Source: Pseudomonadales bacterium (GTDB lineage Bacteria > Pseudomonadota > Gammaproteobacteria > Pseudomonadales > Azotimanducaceae). Taken from it: 64,000 nucleotides of DNA. The notes under the pieces are model-generated. The model was not told the DNA's origin and ran no database searches. It was given only the letters and a program-made list of their open reading frames with translations. Location: positions 1 through 64,000 of the forward strand of contig JAJEIQ010000004.1 of the NCBI GenBank assembly GCA_022827905.1, given 5' to 3'. Made by a program: the position numbers and the translations under genes. Positions 8,340 through 17,197 of the stretch are shown piece by piece; positions within the stretch are counted from its first letter, which is position 1, and every line of letters starts with the position of its first letter.

Positions 8340-9067
8340 ACGAGCCACTCGACGCGGCCGAGTTGAAGCGCATTGTCGAGGCGGTTTTGATGGCTGCTGC
8401 CGAACCGCTGTCGGTGAATCGCTTGGCGGGGCTGTTCAAGCCCGGCGAGCTCGATCCCCAGGAGGGCCGCAAGCAAATCAGGGATAGCCTCGCCCGCTTG
8501 GCGGAAGAGGCCGAGGGCCGGGGCTATGAGCTCAAGCAAGTGGCCTCGGGATACCGGTTCCAGGTTCGCCAAGGCTTAAGCCCCTGGGTCAGCCGCCTGT
8601 GGGAGGAGAAGCCGCCCCGCTATAGCCGCGCCCTGCTTGAGACCCTGGCCTTGATCGTGTACCGCCAGCCGGTCACCCGGGCCGACATCGAGTCCGTCCG
8701 GGGGGTGGCGGTCAGCCAGAACATTCTGCGCACGCTGCTGGAGCGTGGCTGGATTCGCGTGGTCGGTCAGCGGGAGACGCCAGGGCGCCCGAACCTGTAC
8801 GGCGCCACCCGGGGCTTCCTCGACTATTTCAATCTGCGCAGCTTCGACGACTTGCCCCCGCTTGAGAAGATCCAGCAGAAGATCGAAGAGGAGCTTGAGC
8901 GATTGGCCAAGCCCATCATGAACGAGGAGCTGGCCGACGCAAGCGATGGCGGCTCGCAAGCGCACTCCGGGGGTGGCGAATCCCAGCCGGACGGCGCTGC
9001 CGCGAGCCCCGAGGTCCCGGCTGAGGCGCTCGCCGAAGTGGTGCGATTGCCGACCGCGCGGGACTAG
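8336..9067 (+). CDS. scpB: segregation and condensation protein B
   Basis: Winged-helix partner of ScpA in the SMC condensin. It has 243 residues. Two winged-helix domains are recognisable from LKRIVEAVLMAAAEPLSV, LETLALIVYRQPVTRADIES, RGVAVSQNILRTLLERGWI and GRPNLYGATRGFLDYF. The last 45 residues are a low-complexity acidic, Ala/Ser-rich tail. It overlaps scpA by four bases and is followed after seven bases by rluB, a common scpAB-rluB arrangement. Confidence 0.95.
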   Translation: MNEPLDAAELKRIVEAVLMAAAEPLSVNRLAGLFKPGELDPQEGRKQIRDSLARLAEEAEGRGYELKQVASGYRFQVRQGLSPWVSRLWEEKPPRYSRALLETLALIVYRQPVTRADIESVRGVAVSQNILRTLLERGWIRVVGQRETPGRPNLYGATRGFLDYFNLRSFDDLPPLEKIQQKIEEELERLAKPIMNEELADASDGGSQAHSGGGESQPDGAAASPEVPAEALAEVVRLPTARD

Positions 9068-9074
9068 AGCCGCC

Positions 9075-9908
9075 ATGGCCGAAGCGCCACTTCAGCAAGC
9101 GCCCAGGCTGCAGAAGGCCCTGGCCGAGATGGGCCACGGCTCCCGGCGCCAAATCGAGCAGTGGATCGCCGATGGCCGGGTGTCCGTGAACGGCGAACCG
9201 GCCCGGTTGGGCCAGCGCGTCGAGCCCGGCGACGCCGTCGCCTTGGACGGCAAGCCGCTCTCGGGTCATCGTCCCGCCACCTCCAGAGTGCTGGTCCTCA
9301 ACAAGCCGGAGGGCTTGGTTTGCACCCGGCGGGACCCCGAAGGCCGGCGTACCGTGTTTGACAACCTGCCCCGTCTGCGCCAAGGACGCTGGATCGCCGT
9401 GGGCCGCCTCGACATCGCCACCTCCGGGCTGCTGGTCCTGACCAACGACGGCGCACTGGCCCACCGCATGATGCACCCCTCCACCGGACTCGACCGCGAG
9501 TACGCCGTGCGCGCCTACGGGCGCTTGGATGACGCCTGGATGCAGCGGCTCATCGACGGGGTGGTGATCGACGGCGAGCGCTACGCCTTCACGGACCTGC
9601 GCTACTACGACGGCAGCGGCCGCAACCACTGGTACCACGTGGCCTTGATGGACGGCAAGAACCGGGCCGTGCGCAAGCTGTTTGAACGTGCAGGGCTCAC
9701 CGTGAGCCGCCTCAAGCGCGTGCGCTTCGGTCCCATCGTCCTGCCGGCGACGCTGTCTCGGGGGCGATTTACCGAATTGGGCCGCGCGGACCTCAAAGCG
9801 CTTTACGGCCTGCTGAAGCTGCAGGCGACGCTGCCGAGCGGGCAGCACCGGCGGGACACCAAGGCATCCCTACTGGTTCCCTACCCGGAACTTGAGCGTC
9901 TGTCCTGA
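9075..9908 (+). CDS. rluB: 23S rRNA pseudouridine synthase RluB-type
   Basis: Converts a specific 23S rRNA uridine (U2605 in E. coli) to pseudouridine. It has 277 residues. An N-terminal S4 RNA-binding domain (RLQKALAEMGHGSRRQIEQW, about 11-30) is followed by the RsuA-type catalytic domain with the active-site block VGRLDIATSGLLVLTNDG, in which the Asp is catalytic. KNRAVRKLFE and VSRLKRVRFGPI lie near the C-terminus. The start at 9075 directly precedes the S4 domain; the frame extends upstream inside scpB. RluB versus RluE/RsuA is judged by length and neighbours. Confidence 0.92.
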   Translation: MAEAPLQQAPRLQKALAEMGHGSRRQIEQWIADGRVSVNGEPARLGQRVEPGDAVALDGKPLSGHRPATSRVLVLNKPEGLVCTRRDPEGRRTVFDNLPRLRQGRWIAVGRLDIATSGLLVLTNDGALAHRMMHPSTGLDREYAVRAYGRLDDAWMQRLIDGVVIDGERYAFTDLRYYDGSGRNHWYHVALMDGKNRAVRKLFERAGLTVSRLKRVRFGPIVLPATLSRGRFTELGRADLKALYGLLKLQATLPSGQHRRDTKASLLVPYPELERLS

Positions 9909-9912
9909 AGAC

Positions 9913-10920
9913 CTAGCCACGTACAGCCACGGGTTCCAATGGTCGGCCGTGGAGGCCCGATTGACGGCGCTCCTCACGCGGCGAACGTCCGAACAGCTCC
10001 TGGTAGCACTTGGAGAAGTGCGGGGCGGATGAGAACCCGCAACTGGTGGCGATGTCGATCACCGGCATGTCGGTCTGCAGCAGCAACAGGCGGGCCCGCT
10101 GCAGACGCAGTTCGAGGTAGTGGCGGGACGGCGTGCAGTCAAGGTGCTTGTGGAACAGGCGTTCGAGCTGGCGCCTAGAGACGCCCACGTAGGACGCGAG
10201 ATCCTCCATGCTTAGAGGCTCTTCGACGTTGGACTCCATCAAGGCCACGGCCTCGACGACGCGGGGCTGGCTGGCGCCGAGGTAGTGGTGCAGGGGAATG
10301 CGCTGGCTGTCCTGCTGATCGCGAATCCGCTCGCAAATGAACTGTTCGGAGATGTCCCTGGCCAGCCGCCTTCCGTGGTGGGCCTCCACGAGGTTGAGCA
10401 TCAGGTCCAGGGAGCTGATCCCCCCGGAGCAGGTGTAGCGGTTGCGGTCGATGACGAACAGGCTCGGCTGGACCAGAACTTGCGGGAAGGTCTCCCGGAG
10501 GCTGGCGATGTTCTCCCAATGAATGGCGCAGCGGCGGCCGTTGAGCAGGCCGGCGGCGGCCAGCGCGTAGCTTCCCGTGCACAGCGCCCCCAACGGAATG
10601 CCGCGCTTGGCGACGGCGCGCAGCACGTGCAGCACCTCGGAGTCGCAGGCTTTCTCCACCTCGATGCCGCCGCACGCGAACAGCATTTTGGCGGGAACGG
10701 TCTCGTCGAGCTTGCCGTCGATCGCCAGGCGCAGGCCATCGCTGGAATCCACCGGCTCGCCATCGACCGAATGCAGGGACCAAGTGTAGAGTGGCTGCCC
10801 GCTGAGCCGATTGGCCATGCGCAGCACCGAAACAGCGCAGGACAGGGACATGAGGGTATATCGAGGCAGGAGCAGAAAGCCCACGTGCAGGGGTTGGTTG
10901 GGAGCGTCCAACGGTGCCAT
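9913..10920 (-). CDS. GlxA/GbdR-like AraC-family regulator with DJ-1/PfpI-like domain
   Basis: Transcription factor of 335 residues. The N-terminal class I glutamine amidotransferase-like (DJ-1/PfpI) domain spans about 10-180, with GALCTGSYALAAAGLLNGR around the nucleophile-elbow position. A C-terminal AraC/XylS double helix-turn-helix spans about 225-325 (MEDLASYVGVSRRQLERLF and IDIATSCGFSSAPHFSKCY). This is the architecture of GbdR, CdhR and ArgR-type regulators that sense betaine or amino-acid derivatives. It is divergent from the demethylating dehydrogenase at 11105, with 184 bases between, which suggests it controls that gene. The ligand is an inference. Confidence 0.88.
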   Translation of the reverse strand: MAPLDAPNQPLHVGFLLLPRYTLMSLSCAVSVLRMANRLSGQPLYTWSLHSVDGEPVDSSDGLRLAIDGKLDETVPAKMLFACGGIEVEKACDSEVLHVLRAVAKRGIPLGALCTGSYALAAAGLLNGRRCAIHWENIASLRETFPQVLVQPSLFVIDRNRYTCSGGISSLDLMLNLVEAHHGRRLARDISEQFICERIRDQQDSQRIPLHHYLGASQPRVVEAVALMESNVEEPLSMEDLASYVGVSRRQLERLFHKHLDCTPSRHYLELRLQRARLLLLQTDMPVIDIATSCGFSSAPHFSKCYQELFGRSPREERRQSGLHGRPLEPVAVRG

Positions 10921-11104
10921 CTCCCCGACAGCAATGTCGCGATTATGGCATTGCAGGGCGGTTGGTCAACACTTGCTGGTGATGCTCGCTGGTGACGCGA
11001 AACGGCAAACTTGAGTCGCGTCGGATTGGTTGCCCGCTGATTTGGCATCGCTAGACTGGCGCGGCAAACGGTTTGGCTTTCCGGGGTATCGGAGTGGCGT
11101 GCGG

Positions 11105-13540
11105 ATGAGATCCCAAGCACGGGTAGTGGTGATCGGCGGCGGGGTGGTCGGCGTCAGCACCCTGTACCACTTGGCCCGCAAGGGTTGGGGCGCCGATGCG
11201 GTGCTGATTGAGAAGGGCGAACTCACCTGCGGTTCCACTTGGCACGCAGCGGGGCTGCTGCCGCTGTTCAACATGAGCTACAGCGTCGGCCAGATTCACA
11301 AGTACTCGGTCAACCTGTACCAGCAGCTTGAGGCTGAGACCGGTCAGGACGTGGGCTTCAGGCAGGTCGGCAACATCCGCTTGGCCATGAGTCCGGAACG
11401 CATGGACGAGTACCGTCAGTACGCGGCCACCGCCCGCACCATCGGCGTACGGGTGGAGTTTCTTGAACCGGACGAGGTGCGCGAGCTCTGGCCGCTATGC
11501 AACATTGACGGCCTAGTGGGCGCCATTCGCCATCCCGACGACGGCTACATTCAGCCGGCGGACCTCACCCAGGCCCTGGCCCGGGGCGCCCGCGCCAAGG
11601 GGGCGGAAATCGTGCGCAAGACCCGGGTGACGGCCATTGAGCGCCAAGGCGGCGATTGGCTGGTCAGGACCGCCGCTGGCGACATCCGCTGCGAACATGT
11701 GGTCTCGGCAACCGGCAGCTACGCCCGCGCCACCGGCGCGATGGTGGGCCTGGACGTGCCGGTGTTGCCGGTGGAGCATCAGTTCATTGTCACTGAGCCG
11801 CATCCGGAAGTGGTCGCCCGGCACGAGGCGGGGCGGCCGGAAATGGGCGTGCTGCGGGAGTCCGACGGCTCCTGGTATCTGCGCGAGGAGCGCGGCGGCT
11901 TCATTCTCGGCCCCTACGAGCAGGGCGCGCCTTGCTGCTACCTGGACGGTCCGGCCGACGACGTGGAGTACGAGCTCTTCGCGGAGGACCTCGAGCGCCT
12001 GACGCCGCACGTCGAGGCCGCCATGAATCGGGTGCCGGCCTTCGCCGAAGTGGGTGTCAAGGAAATCTACAACGGGGCCATCCCCTACACGCCGGACGGC
12101 AGCCCCATCATCGGCCCTGCCTGGGGGCTGCCCAACTTCTGGCTCAACGAGGGCCACAGCTTCGGCATCACCGCCGCCGGCGGCGCCGGATGGCAGTTGG
12201 CCGAGTGGATTGTGGAGGGCGAGCCGACCATCGACATGCTGGGCGTGGAGCCGCGCCGCTTTGGCGACTACGCCACCAAGGGCTACCTCAAGGCGAAGAA
12301 CGAGGAGGCCTACGCCAACGTCTTCACCATTCACTTCCCGGACGAGGAGCGGCCCGCTGCCCGGCCGCTGCGCACCGCGCCCTGCTACGAGCGCCTCAAG
12401 GCTCGGGGTGCCGTGTTCGGCCAGAAGTTCGGCTGGGAGCGGACCAATTGGTTCGCCCCGGCCGGCATGGCCGCCGAGGATCATTGGTCATTCCGCCGCT
12501 CCCGGTGGTTCGAGCCCGTGGGCGAGGAGTGCCGTCATGTTCGGGAGCACGTCGGCCTGCTCGACATGACGGCCTTCGCCAAGTGCCGGGTGTCCGGCCC
12601 CGGCGCCGCGGCCTTCCTCGACCGCTTGGTCGCCAACCGCCTGCCGGCACGCGACGGCCGCATCGCGCTGTGCCACGCCCTTAACAGCCGCGGCGGCGTC
12701 CACACCGAATTCACCATTCTGCGGGAGGCGGCAGGTTCTTTTTATCTGGTCTCTGCCGGCGCCCTGCAGCGGCTCGATCACGATTTCCTCGCTAAGGCCA
12801 TGCCCGGCGACGGCTCGGTGCGCTTCGAGCCGCTCACCAACGCCGTCGGGGTTCTGGTGGTGGCCGGACCCAAGTCGCGCACCCTGCTGCAGCGCGTCTC
12901 GGACGCCGACTTCGAAAGTGCCGCCTTTCCTTGGCTGTCGGCCCGCCCGATCAACATCGGCTTGGCGCAGGCCGTGGCCATGCGGGTCAACTTCGTCGGC
13001 GAGCTTGGCTGGGAGCTGCACCACCCGATGGAGTGCCAAAACCTCATTTTCGATGCGCTGTTCGAAGCGGGCGCGGACCTCAACCTCAAGCCGTTCGGCA
13101 TCCGCGCCATGGATTCCCTGCGCTTGGAGAAGTCCTACCGCATGATCGGCACCGAGCTGTCCATCGAGTACGCCGCCCTGGAATCCGGCCTCGACCGCTT
13201 CGTCCGCCTGGACAAGGGCGACTTCACTGGCCGCGATGCGCTGCTCGCGTGGCGCGAGAAGGGCTTCGCCAACGCCTTGGTCACTCTGGAGGTACTGGAC
13301 GTGGAGGACGCCGATGCCCTCGGCAACAACCCCTTGTTCCACAATGGCGAATTGGTGGGCCGCGCCACCAGCGGCGGCTACGGCTACCGGCTCGAAAAAT
13401 CCTTGGCGTTAGGCATGGTCAGCCCGGCCCTCGCCGCCCCCGGCACCGCGCTGGACATCGAGATCCTCGGCGAGCGCCGCCCTGCCTTGGTCGTGCCGGA
13501 GAGCCCGTACGATCCTGGCAATGAGCGATTGCGGGCTTGA
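11105..13540 (+). CDS. FAD-dependent demethylating dehydrogenase with GcvT domain (dimethylglycine/sarcosine dehydrogenase-like)
   Basis: A flavoenzyme of 811 residues expected to oxidise an N-methyl group, with the one-carbon unit captured by tetrahydrofolate. The N-terminal DAO-type FAD domain begins RVVVIGGGVVGVSTLYHLA and has GSTWHAAGLLP, the site around which FAD is covalently bound in relatives. The C-terminal half (from about 440) is a GcvT/aminomethyltransferase-like THF-binding region (ECRHVREHVGLLDMTAF, GELGWELHHP, RAMDSLRLEKSYR). The start is the ATG at 11105 immediately before the Rossmann motif. Dimethylglycine or sarcosine is the likeliest substrate; the exact one is unproven. 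Confidence 0.87.
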   Translation: MRSQARVVVIGGGVVGVSTLYHLARKGWGADAVLIEKGELTCGSTWHAAGLLPLFNMSYSVGQIHKYSVNLYQQLEAETGQDVGFRQVGNIRLAMSPERMDEYRQYAATARTIGVRVEFLEPDEVRELWPLCNIDGLVGAIRHPDDGYIQPADLTQALARGARAKGAEIVRKTRVTAIERQGGDWLVRTAAGDIRCEHVVSATGSYARATGAMVGLDVPVLPVEHQFIVTEPHPEVVARHEAGRPEMGVLRESDGSWYLREERGGFILGPYEQGAPCCYLDGPADDVEYELFAEDLERLTPHVEAAMNRVPAFAEVGVKEIYNGAIPYTPDGSPIIGPAWGLPNFWLNEGHSFGITAAGGAGWQLAEWIVEGEPTIDMLGVEPRRFGDYATKGYLKAKNEEAYANVFTIHFPDEERPAARPLRTAPCYERLKARGAVFGQKFGWERTNWFAPAGMAAEDHWSFRRSRWFEPVGEECRHVREHVGLLDMTAFAKCRVSGPGAAAFLDRLVANRLPARDGRIALCHALNSRGGVHTEFTILREAAGSFYLVSAGALQRLDHDFLAKAMPGDGSVRFEPLTNAVGVLVVAGPKSRTLLQRVSDADFESAAFPWLSARPINIGLAQAVAMRVNFVGELGWELHHPMECQNLIFDALFEAGADLNLKPFGIRAMDSLRLEKSYRMIGTELSIEYAALESGLDRFVRLDKGDFTGRDALLAWREKGFANALVTLEVLDVEDADALGNNPLFHNGELVGRATSGGYGYRLEKSLALGMVSPALAAPGTALDIEILGERRPALVVPESPYDPGNERLRA

Positions 13541-13562
13541 GCGGAATGGAACGCCTGACGGG

Positions 13563-14846
13563 CTAGGGCCTCGCGGTTTCGCTGTTGCCAGACTCCCATA
13601 GCATCTTGATCGGCATGGCGAACAATTTGGAAGCCGACTGCATGATCCGGTCGCCGTCGTGTAGAAGGATTCCGCAGGCGAACTGATCGCCCGCTGCCGC
13701 TTCAAGACGCGCCAGTCCCTTGAAGTCATCGGGGCGCACAGTCGCGCTGGCCTTGACCTCGATGCCCACAACCTCGCCTGGCGAGCGCTCCAGAACCAGA
13801 TCGACCTCCACGCGATCCTTGTCCCGATAGTGGCTAATCGAAATCGAATCGCCGTGCAGCGCAACGGCCTTGGCGACCTCGGAGTAAACGAAGCACTCAA
13901 GCAGAGGGCCAAGGCTCTGGCGGTTCCGTTCGATGGCTGTTTGGTTGATTCGCTTTAGTGCGGCGAGCAGGCCCGAGTCCAGGAATTGCAGCTTTGGCGT
14001 CTTGACCAAGCGCTTTAGGTCATTGCGATGCCAAGCCTTGAGGCGACGGACGAGATAGAGCCGCTCAAGCAATGTGAGCCACCGATCGGCGGTTTTGCCA
14101 TCCACGCGCAATCTCGAACCGAGATCGGACAGGTTGAGCATTTGGCTAGCGCAGACGGCCGCATGGTCGATCAAGTCCGCAAAGCGGTCGAGCTTGTTGA
14201 CGGCGGAGACGTCCGAAATGTCCCGTTCCGCGAGTGAGCCGGCGTAGGCCCGCAGCCAACTCAGGCGTCGTGCGGAATTCGGGCGGGCGAGTGCCTCCGG
14301 GAATCCCCCTGAGACCACCCGTTCAAGCAGATTGTCGGTAGAGCCAGTGGTGGCGAGGGTGGGAAAGTCTGCGGCAAACGCCCGCTCCAAGAAGTCGGGC
14401 ACGTTGGCGACGGCCGCTTCAGCTTGGGAAAATGGCAGGAGCTCAATGGTCTCGACCCGCCCGGCCAACGAATCGGGGGAAATCGCGCTTCTGAACAACT
14501 CCACCGAGCCGGTGATCAGGAAGCGTCCTGGCCTCGGGTTCTCGTCAACCTGTTTCTTGAGTTCGAGAATGAGCCCCGGTGCACGTTGAATTTCGTCGAT
14601 GACCGCACCGCGTCGGCCACGCATGAACCCGATGGGATCGTCCTGCGCAAACCGCCTGAACTGTTCATCGTCAAGCGTGATGAACGGGCGGCTTTCGTCG
14701 TCAGCAAATCGGCGGGCGAGGGTGGTCTTGCCGGACTGCCGCGGTCCGACCAGCGCAACGATGCGGGTGTCCCTTAAGGCTGTGCCGACCCGGGCTTCGG
14801 CATGCCTTGGCAGATATTCGTTGGGTGATGTCGTCCAATTCGGCAT
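13563..14846 (-). CDS. AAA-family ATPase with DUF4143 (first copy)
   Basis: A protein of 427 residues. The AAA_14 domain has Walker A GPRQSGKT (about 34-41) and a Walker B-like AVIDEIQRAP (about 90). The DUF4143 C-terminal part has a PD-(D/E)XK-like EVDLVLE ... GIEVKAS. Function is unknown; such genes are common in accessory regions. The first nine codons (MPNWTTSPN) are encoded by the first unit of a repeat array (14829-14914), so the start codon may have been supplied by the repeat; YLPRHAEARV is where the family normally begins. A second, divergent ATPase of the same class lies at 15806. Confidence 0.85.
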   Translation of the reverse strand: MPNWTTSPNEYLPRHAEARVGTALRDTRIVALVGPRQSGKTTLARRFADDESRPFITLDDEQFRRFAQDDPIGFMRGRRGAVIDEIQRAPGLILELKKQVDENPRPGRFLITGSVELFRSAISPDSLAGRVETIELLPFSQAEAAVANVPDFLERAFAADFPTLATTGSTDNLLERVVSGGFPEALARPNSARRLSWLRAYAGSLAERDISDVSAVNKLDRFADLIDHAAVCASQMLNLSDLGSRLRVDGKTADRWLTLLERLYLVRRLKAWHRNDLKRLVKTPKLQFLDSGLLAALKRINQTAIERNRQSLGPLLECFVYSEVAKAVALHGDSISISHYRDKDRVEVDLVLERSPGEVVGIEVKASATVRPDDFKGLARLEAAAGDQFACGILLHDGDRIMQSASKLFAMPIKMLWESGNSETARP

Positions 14847-14914
14847 AGAGTGTCGTCCATTACGGAATTAATGTCCGTCTGATTCGGAATTTATCATCGT
14901 CCAATTCGGAATAA
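14829..14914. repeat. four iteron-like ~20-bp direct repeats
   Basis: Four imperfect copies of TGTCGTCCAATTCGGAATTA begin at 14829, 14851, 14872 and 14895, spaced 22, 21 and 23 bases, about two helical turns. The first overlaps the start of the minus-strand ATPase gene. The others fill the gap toward the VapBC operon. They could be regulator sites, iterons, or the multi-repeat end of an IS21-type element whose body is lost. Confidence 0.75.
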
Positions 14915-15013
14915 AAGCACTGAATCCCGGCTTTGGAGAAGACCCTTGGATACTTGTTTTGGACCATAATCTAGTCCACTATTAGCTGATCTCTCATTCT
15001 ACTGGTGAAGGAA

Positions 15014-15271
15014 ATGCACGTTTCTGTCAGCCAAGCCAAGGCTCAGTTGACCGACCTCGTCCGCCGTGCGGAGCGGGGAGAGGAAATCGTCCTTACGCGG
15101 CACGGCCGCGCGTGCGCCACATTGACACCGCTGAGGCACACACCAAGCGCGGAGGGTCGGCGGAAAGTGATTGATTCCGTCATGGAAGCCGTTCGAAACA
15201 AGAAATTGCCAGGGCCGAACGCCGCTCGAAGCCAAGACTTTTTGTATGACGACCAAGGATTGCCAGAGTGA
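15014..15271 (+). CDS. Phd/YefM-type antitoxin (VapB role)
   Basis: An antitoxin of 85 residues that neutralises the downstream PIN toxin and probably represses the operon. The N-terminal Phd/YefM fold reads MHVSVSQAKAQLTDLVRRAE, followed by GEEIVLTRHGRACATLTPL. The C-terminal part is charged and ends KLPGPNAARSQDFLYDDQ, a tail of the kind that wraps the toxin. The ATG at 15014 follows GTGAAGGA; a GTG at 15005 is the only alternative. Its stop overlaps the toxin start (GTGA). Confidence 0.88.
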   Translation: MHVSVSQAKAQLTDLVRRAERGEEIVLTRHGRACATLTPLRHTPSAEGRRKVIDSVMEAVRNKKLPGPNAARSQDFLYDDQGLPE

Positions 15272-15663
15272 TCGTTGTCGACACTTCTGCGTTGATGGCC
15301 ATCCTGTTGCACGAGCCCGAGGCGCTCGAGTGCCGCAAAGTGCTTGCCAGCAATGAGCCACTGCTCATTTCAGCCGCAACGCTTGCCGAAGCACTCATCG
15401 TTTCCGAGAGACGCGGCGTCGGGATGGAGATGAGCGAGTTGATCGAGGGACTCCAACTCGAAATCGATAGCGTCTCGCAGGCCGCGGCACGCAGAGTAGC
15501 CAACGCATACGCCGCATGGGGCAAGGGCAATCACGCCGCCAGACTGAATTTTGGCGACTGCTTTTCATACGAACTCGCGAAAAGACATGAGTTCCCGCTG
15601 CTATGCGTTGGGAGGGACTTTTCGCGTACGGACCTCTCAACGCTAACTCACGAACCCGCCTAG
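15268..15663 (+). CDS. vapC: VapC-type PIN-domain toxin ribonuclease
   Basis: PIN-domain RNase of 131 residues. The acidic metal-binding residues are visible: D in VVDTSALMAIL, E in LAEALIVSE, D in FGDCFSYELAK and D in CVGRDFSRTD. It starts at a GTG that overlaps the antitoxin stop by four bases. RNA targets of such toxins are often tRNA or rRNA; this one's target is unknown. The pair sits between two AAA/DUF4143 ATPases in an accessory island. Confidence 0.9.
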   Translation: MIVVDTSALMAILLHEPEALECRKVLASNEPLLISAATLAEALIVSERRGVGMEMSELIEGLQLEIDSVSQAAARRVANAYAAWGKGNHAARLNFGDCFSYELAKRHEFPLLCVGRDFSRTDLSTLTHEPA

Positions 15664-15773
15664 CGCTTCGTCACGCACTTCCAAAACCTAAACAGGACCC
15701 TATTTTGAAAATTTTTTAGTAAAACACCCCTTTGTTTTGTTAAATCTTGATCAAAATAATCCCCTTTTTTCGA

Positions 15774-15779
15774 TATACT
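15774..15779 (+). promoter_or_regulatory. candidate -10 element (TATACT) upstream of second ATPase
   Basis: The 15690-15780 stretch is strikingly AT-rich compared with its neighbours and ends in GATATACTCGG, 27 bases before the ATPase ATG. A TTGATC at 15747-15752 is too far (21 bases) for an ideal -35. This is a pattern-based candidate only. Confidence 0.35.
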
Positions 15780-15805
15780 CGGTCGCTCTGGCATCGGAGA
15801 CCGCC

Positions 15806-17197
15806 ATGCATCGCGACCAATTCAACTTCCTCGACAATTGGCTGGCAGGGCCGAATCGGAAGCCCTTGATCGTTCGCGGCGCCCGGCAAGTCGGCAAATC
15901 CACCTTGGTGCGCCTGTTCGCTGAACGCTGTGGCCGGCCCTTGGTGGAGGTCAACTTGGAGCGTCATCCCGACTTGGGCCCGGCCTTCGCCCGCAACGAT
16001 CCGGCCTATCTGCTGAACGTGCTAGAAGCGCTGCCGGGAGTCGGCCCGATCAGTCCGGATGGCTTGTTGTTCCTTGATGAAATCCAAGCTGTGCCCGAGT
16101 CCATCCCAGCGTTGCGCTACTTTCGGGAGGACATGCCTGAGCTTCCCGTGCTGGCGGCCGGCTCGCTTCTGGACTTCGCCCTCGCCGACCACGCATCGCC
16201 CATGCCGGTGGGCCGCATTGGTTACCTGCACATGGGTCCGATGACCTTCACCGAACATCTCGAAGCCGTTGGCGCAGACGGCCTCGCCCGCGCCATACGA
16301 ACGTTTGAGATCGAGCGTGGACTGGATTCGGCGATCCACAACCGTCTCATGGCGGCCTTGAGGACCTACTTCTTCACCGGCGGCATGCCGGAAGCCGTTG
16401 AGTCGTTCGCGCGCTCGGGGCGCCTGCGCGACATCGCCGAGGTGCATAACGCCATCATCGACACCTACCGGGAGGATTTCCCCAAGTACGTTGGCTCACA
16501 GGGGTTGGCCGGCATGGTCAACGTGTTCAACTTCGCGGCTCGCAATGTCGGACGGAAGGTGAAGTACGTCCACGTCTCCACGGAGGATACGGCGGCGGCG
16601 ACCAAGGCGCGCATTGAGCTCCTATGCATGGCGCGGGTCCTCGCCAAGGTGGTGCGCAGCCACTGCAACGGCCTGCCCCTGCAGGCGGAAGCCGACCCGC
16701 GGGCGTACAAGCTGCTGTTCATGGATATTGGTTTGATGAACGCTGTATGCGGCTTGGGCTGGACGGGGATCGAGCGGATGGACCAAACCCGGCTCGTCAA
16801 CGAAGGCGCCATGGCCGAGCAGTTTATCGGCCAGCACCTCCAAGCCCTGCTGGCCGCTTCAGCCAACCGCGAGCTCAGCTACTGGTTGCGCGAAGGCCGG
16901 TCCGCGAACGCGGAAGTGGACTATGTCGCCGCCTTTGACGGCCGCATCGTGCCCATTGAGGTCAAGGCGGGGGCAAGCGGCAGTCTGAAGTCGCTGCACC
17001 AATTCGTCGCGGAAAAAGCCGTGCCCCTCGCCGTCCGCTTCGACGCGACGCCGCCGTCGGCGCAAGAGGTTCGGACCCGAGTGCAGCGCGGCGGAACGCA
17101 AGCCGAAGTGGCCTATCGCCTGATCTCACTGCCGCTCTACTTGGTGGAACGGTTGCCGGCGGTAGTTGCTGACACCCGCTCGCCGCAGCGGCTGTGA
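15806..17197 (+). CDS. AAA-family ATPase with DUF4143 (second copy)
   Basis: A protein of 463 residues, a different subfamily from the copy at 13563. The Walker A is GARQVGKST in the first 35 residues, the Walker B-like motif LLFLDEIQAVP, and the DUF4143 nuclease-like end has AEVDYVAAFDG ... VPIEVKAG. The start is the ATG at 15806, since MHRDQFNFLDNWLAGPNRKP aligns with a degenerate fragment at 23732-23800. The upstream in-frame ATG at 15737 lies in AT-rich promoter-like DNA. The role is unknown; it stands beside VapBC and at the left flank of the lower-GC cassette. Confidence 0.85.
   Translation: MHRDQFNFLDNWLAGPNRKPLIVRGARQVGKSTLVRLFAERCGRPLVEVNLERHPDLGPAFARNDPAYLLNVLEALPGVGPISPDGLLFLDEIQAVPESIPALRYFREDMPELPVLAAGSLLDFALADHASPMPVGRIGYLHMGPMTFTEHLEAVGADGLARAIRTFEIERGLDSAIHNRLMAALRTYFFTGGMPEAVESFARSGRLRDIAEVHNAIIDTYREDFPKYVGSQGLAGMVNVFNFAARNVGRKVKYVHVSTEDTAAATKARIELLCMARVLAKVVRSHCNGLPLQAEADPRAYKLLFMDIGLMNAVCGLGWTGIERMDQTRLVNEGAMAEQFIGQHLQALLAASANRELSYWLREGRSANAEVDYVAAFDGRIVPIEVKAGASGSLKSLHQFVAEKAVPLAVRFDATPPSAQEVRTRVQRGGTQAEVAYRLISLPLYLVERLPAVVADTRSPQRL

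Noticed and set aside
14829-14914. CRISPR array
   Set aside because: Repeat units are imperfect, about 20 bp at 21-23 bp spacing with almost no spacer, and there are no cas genes.
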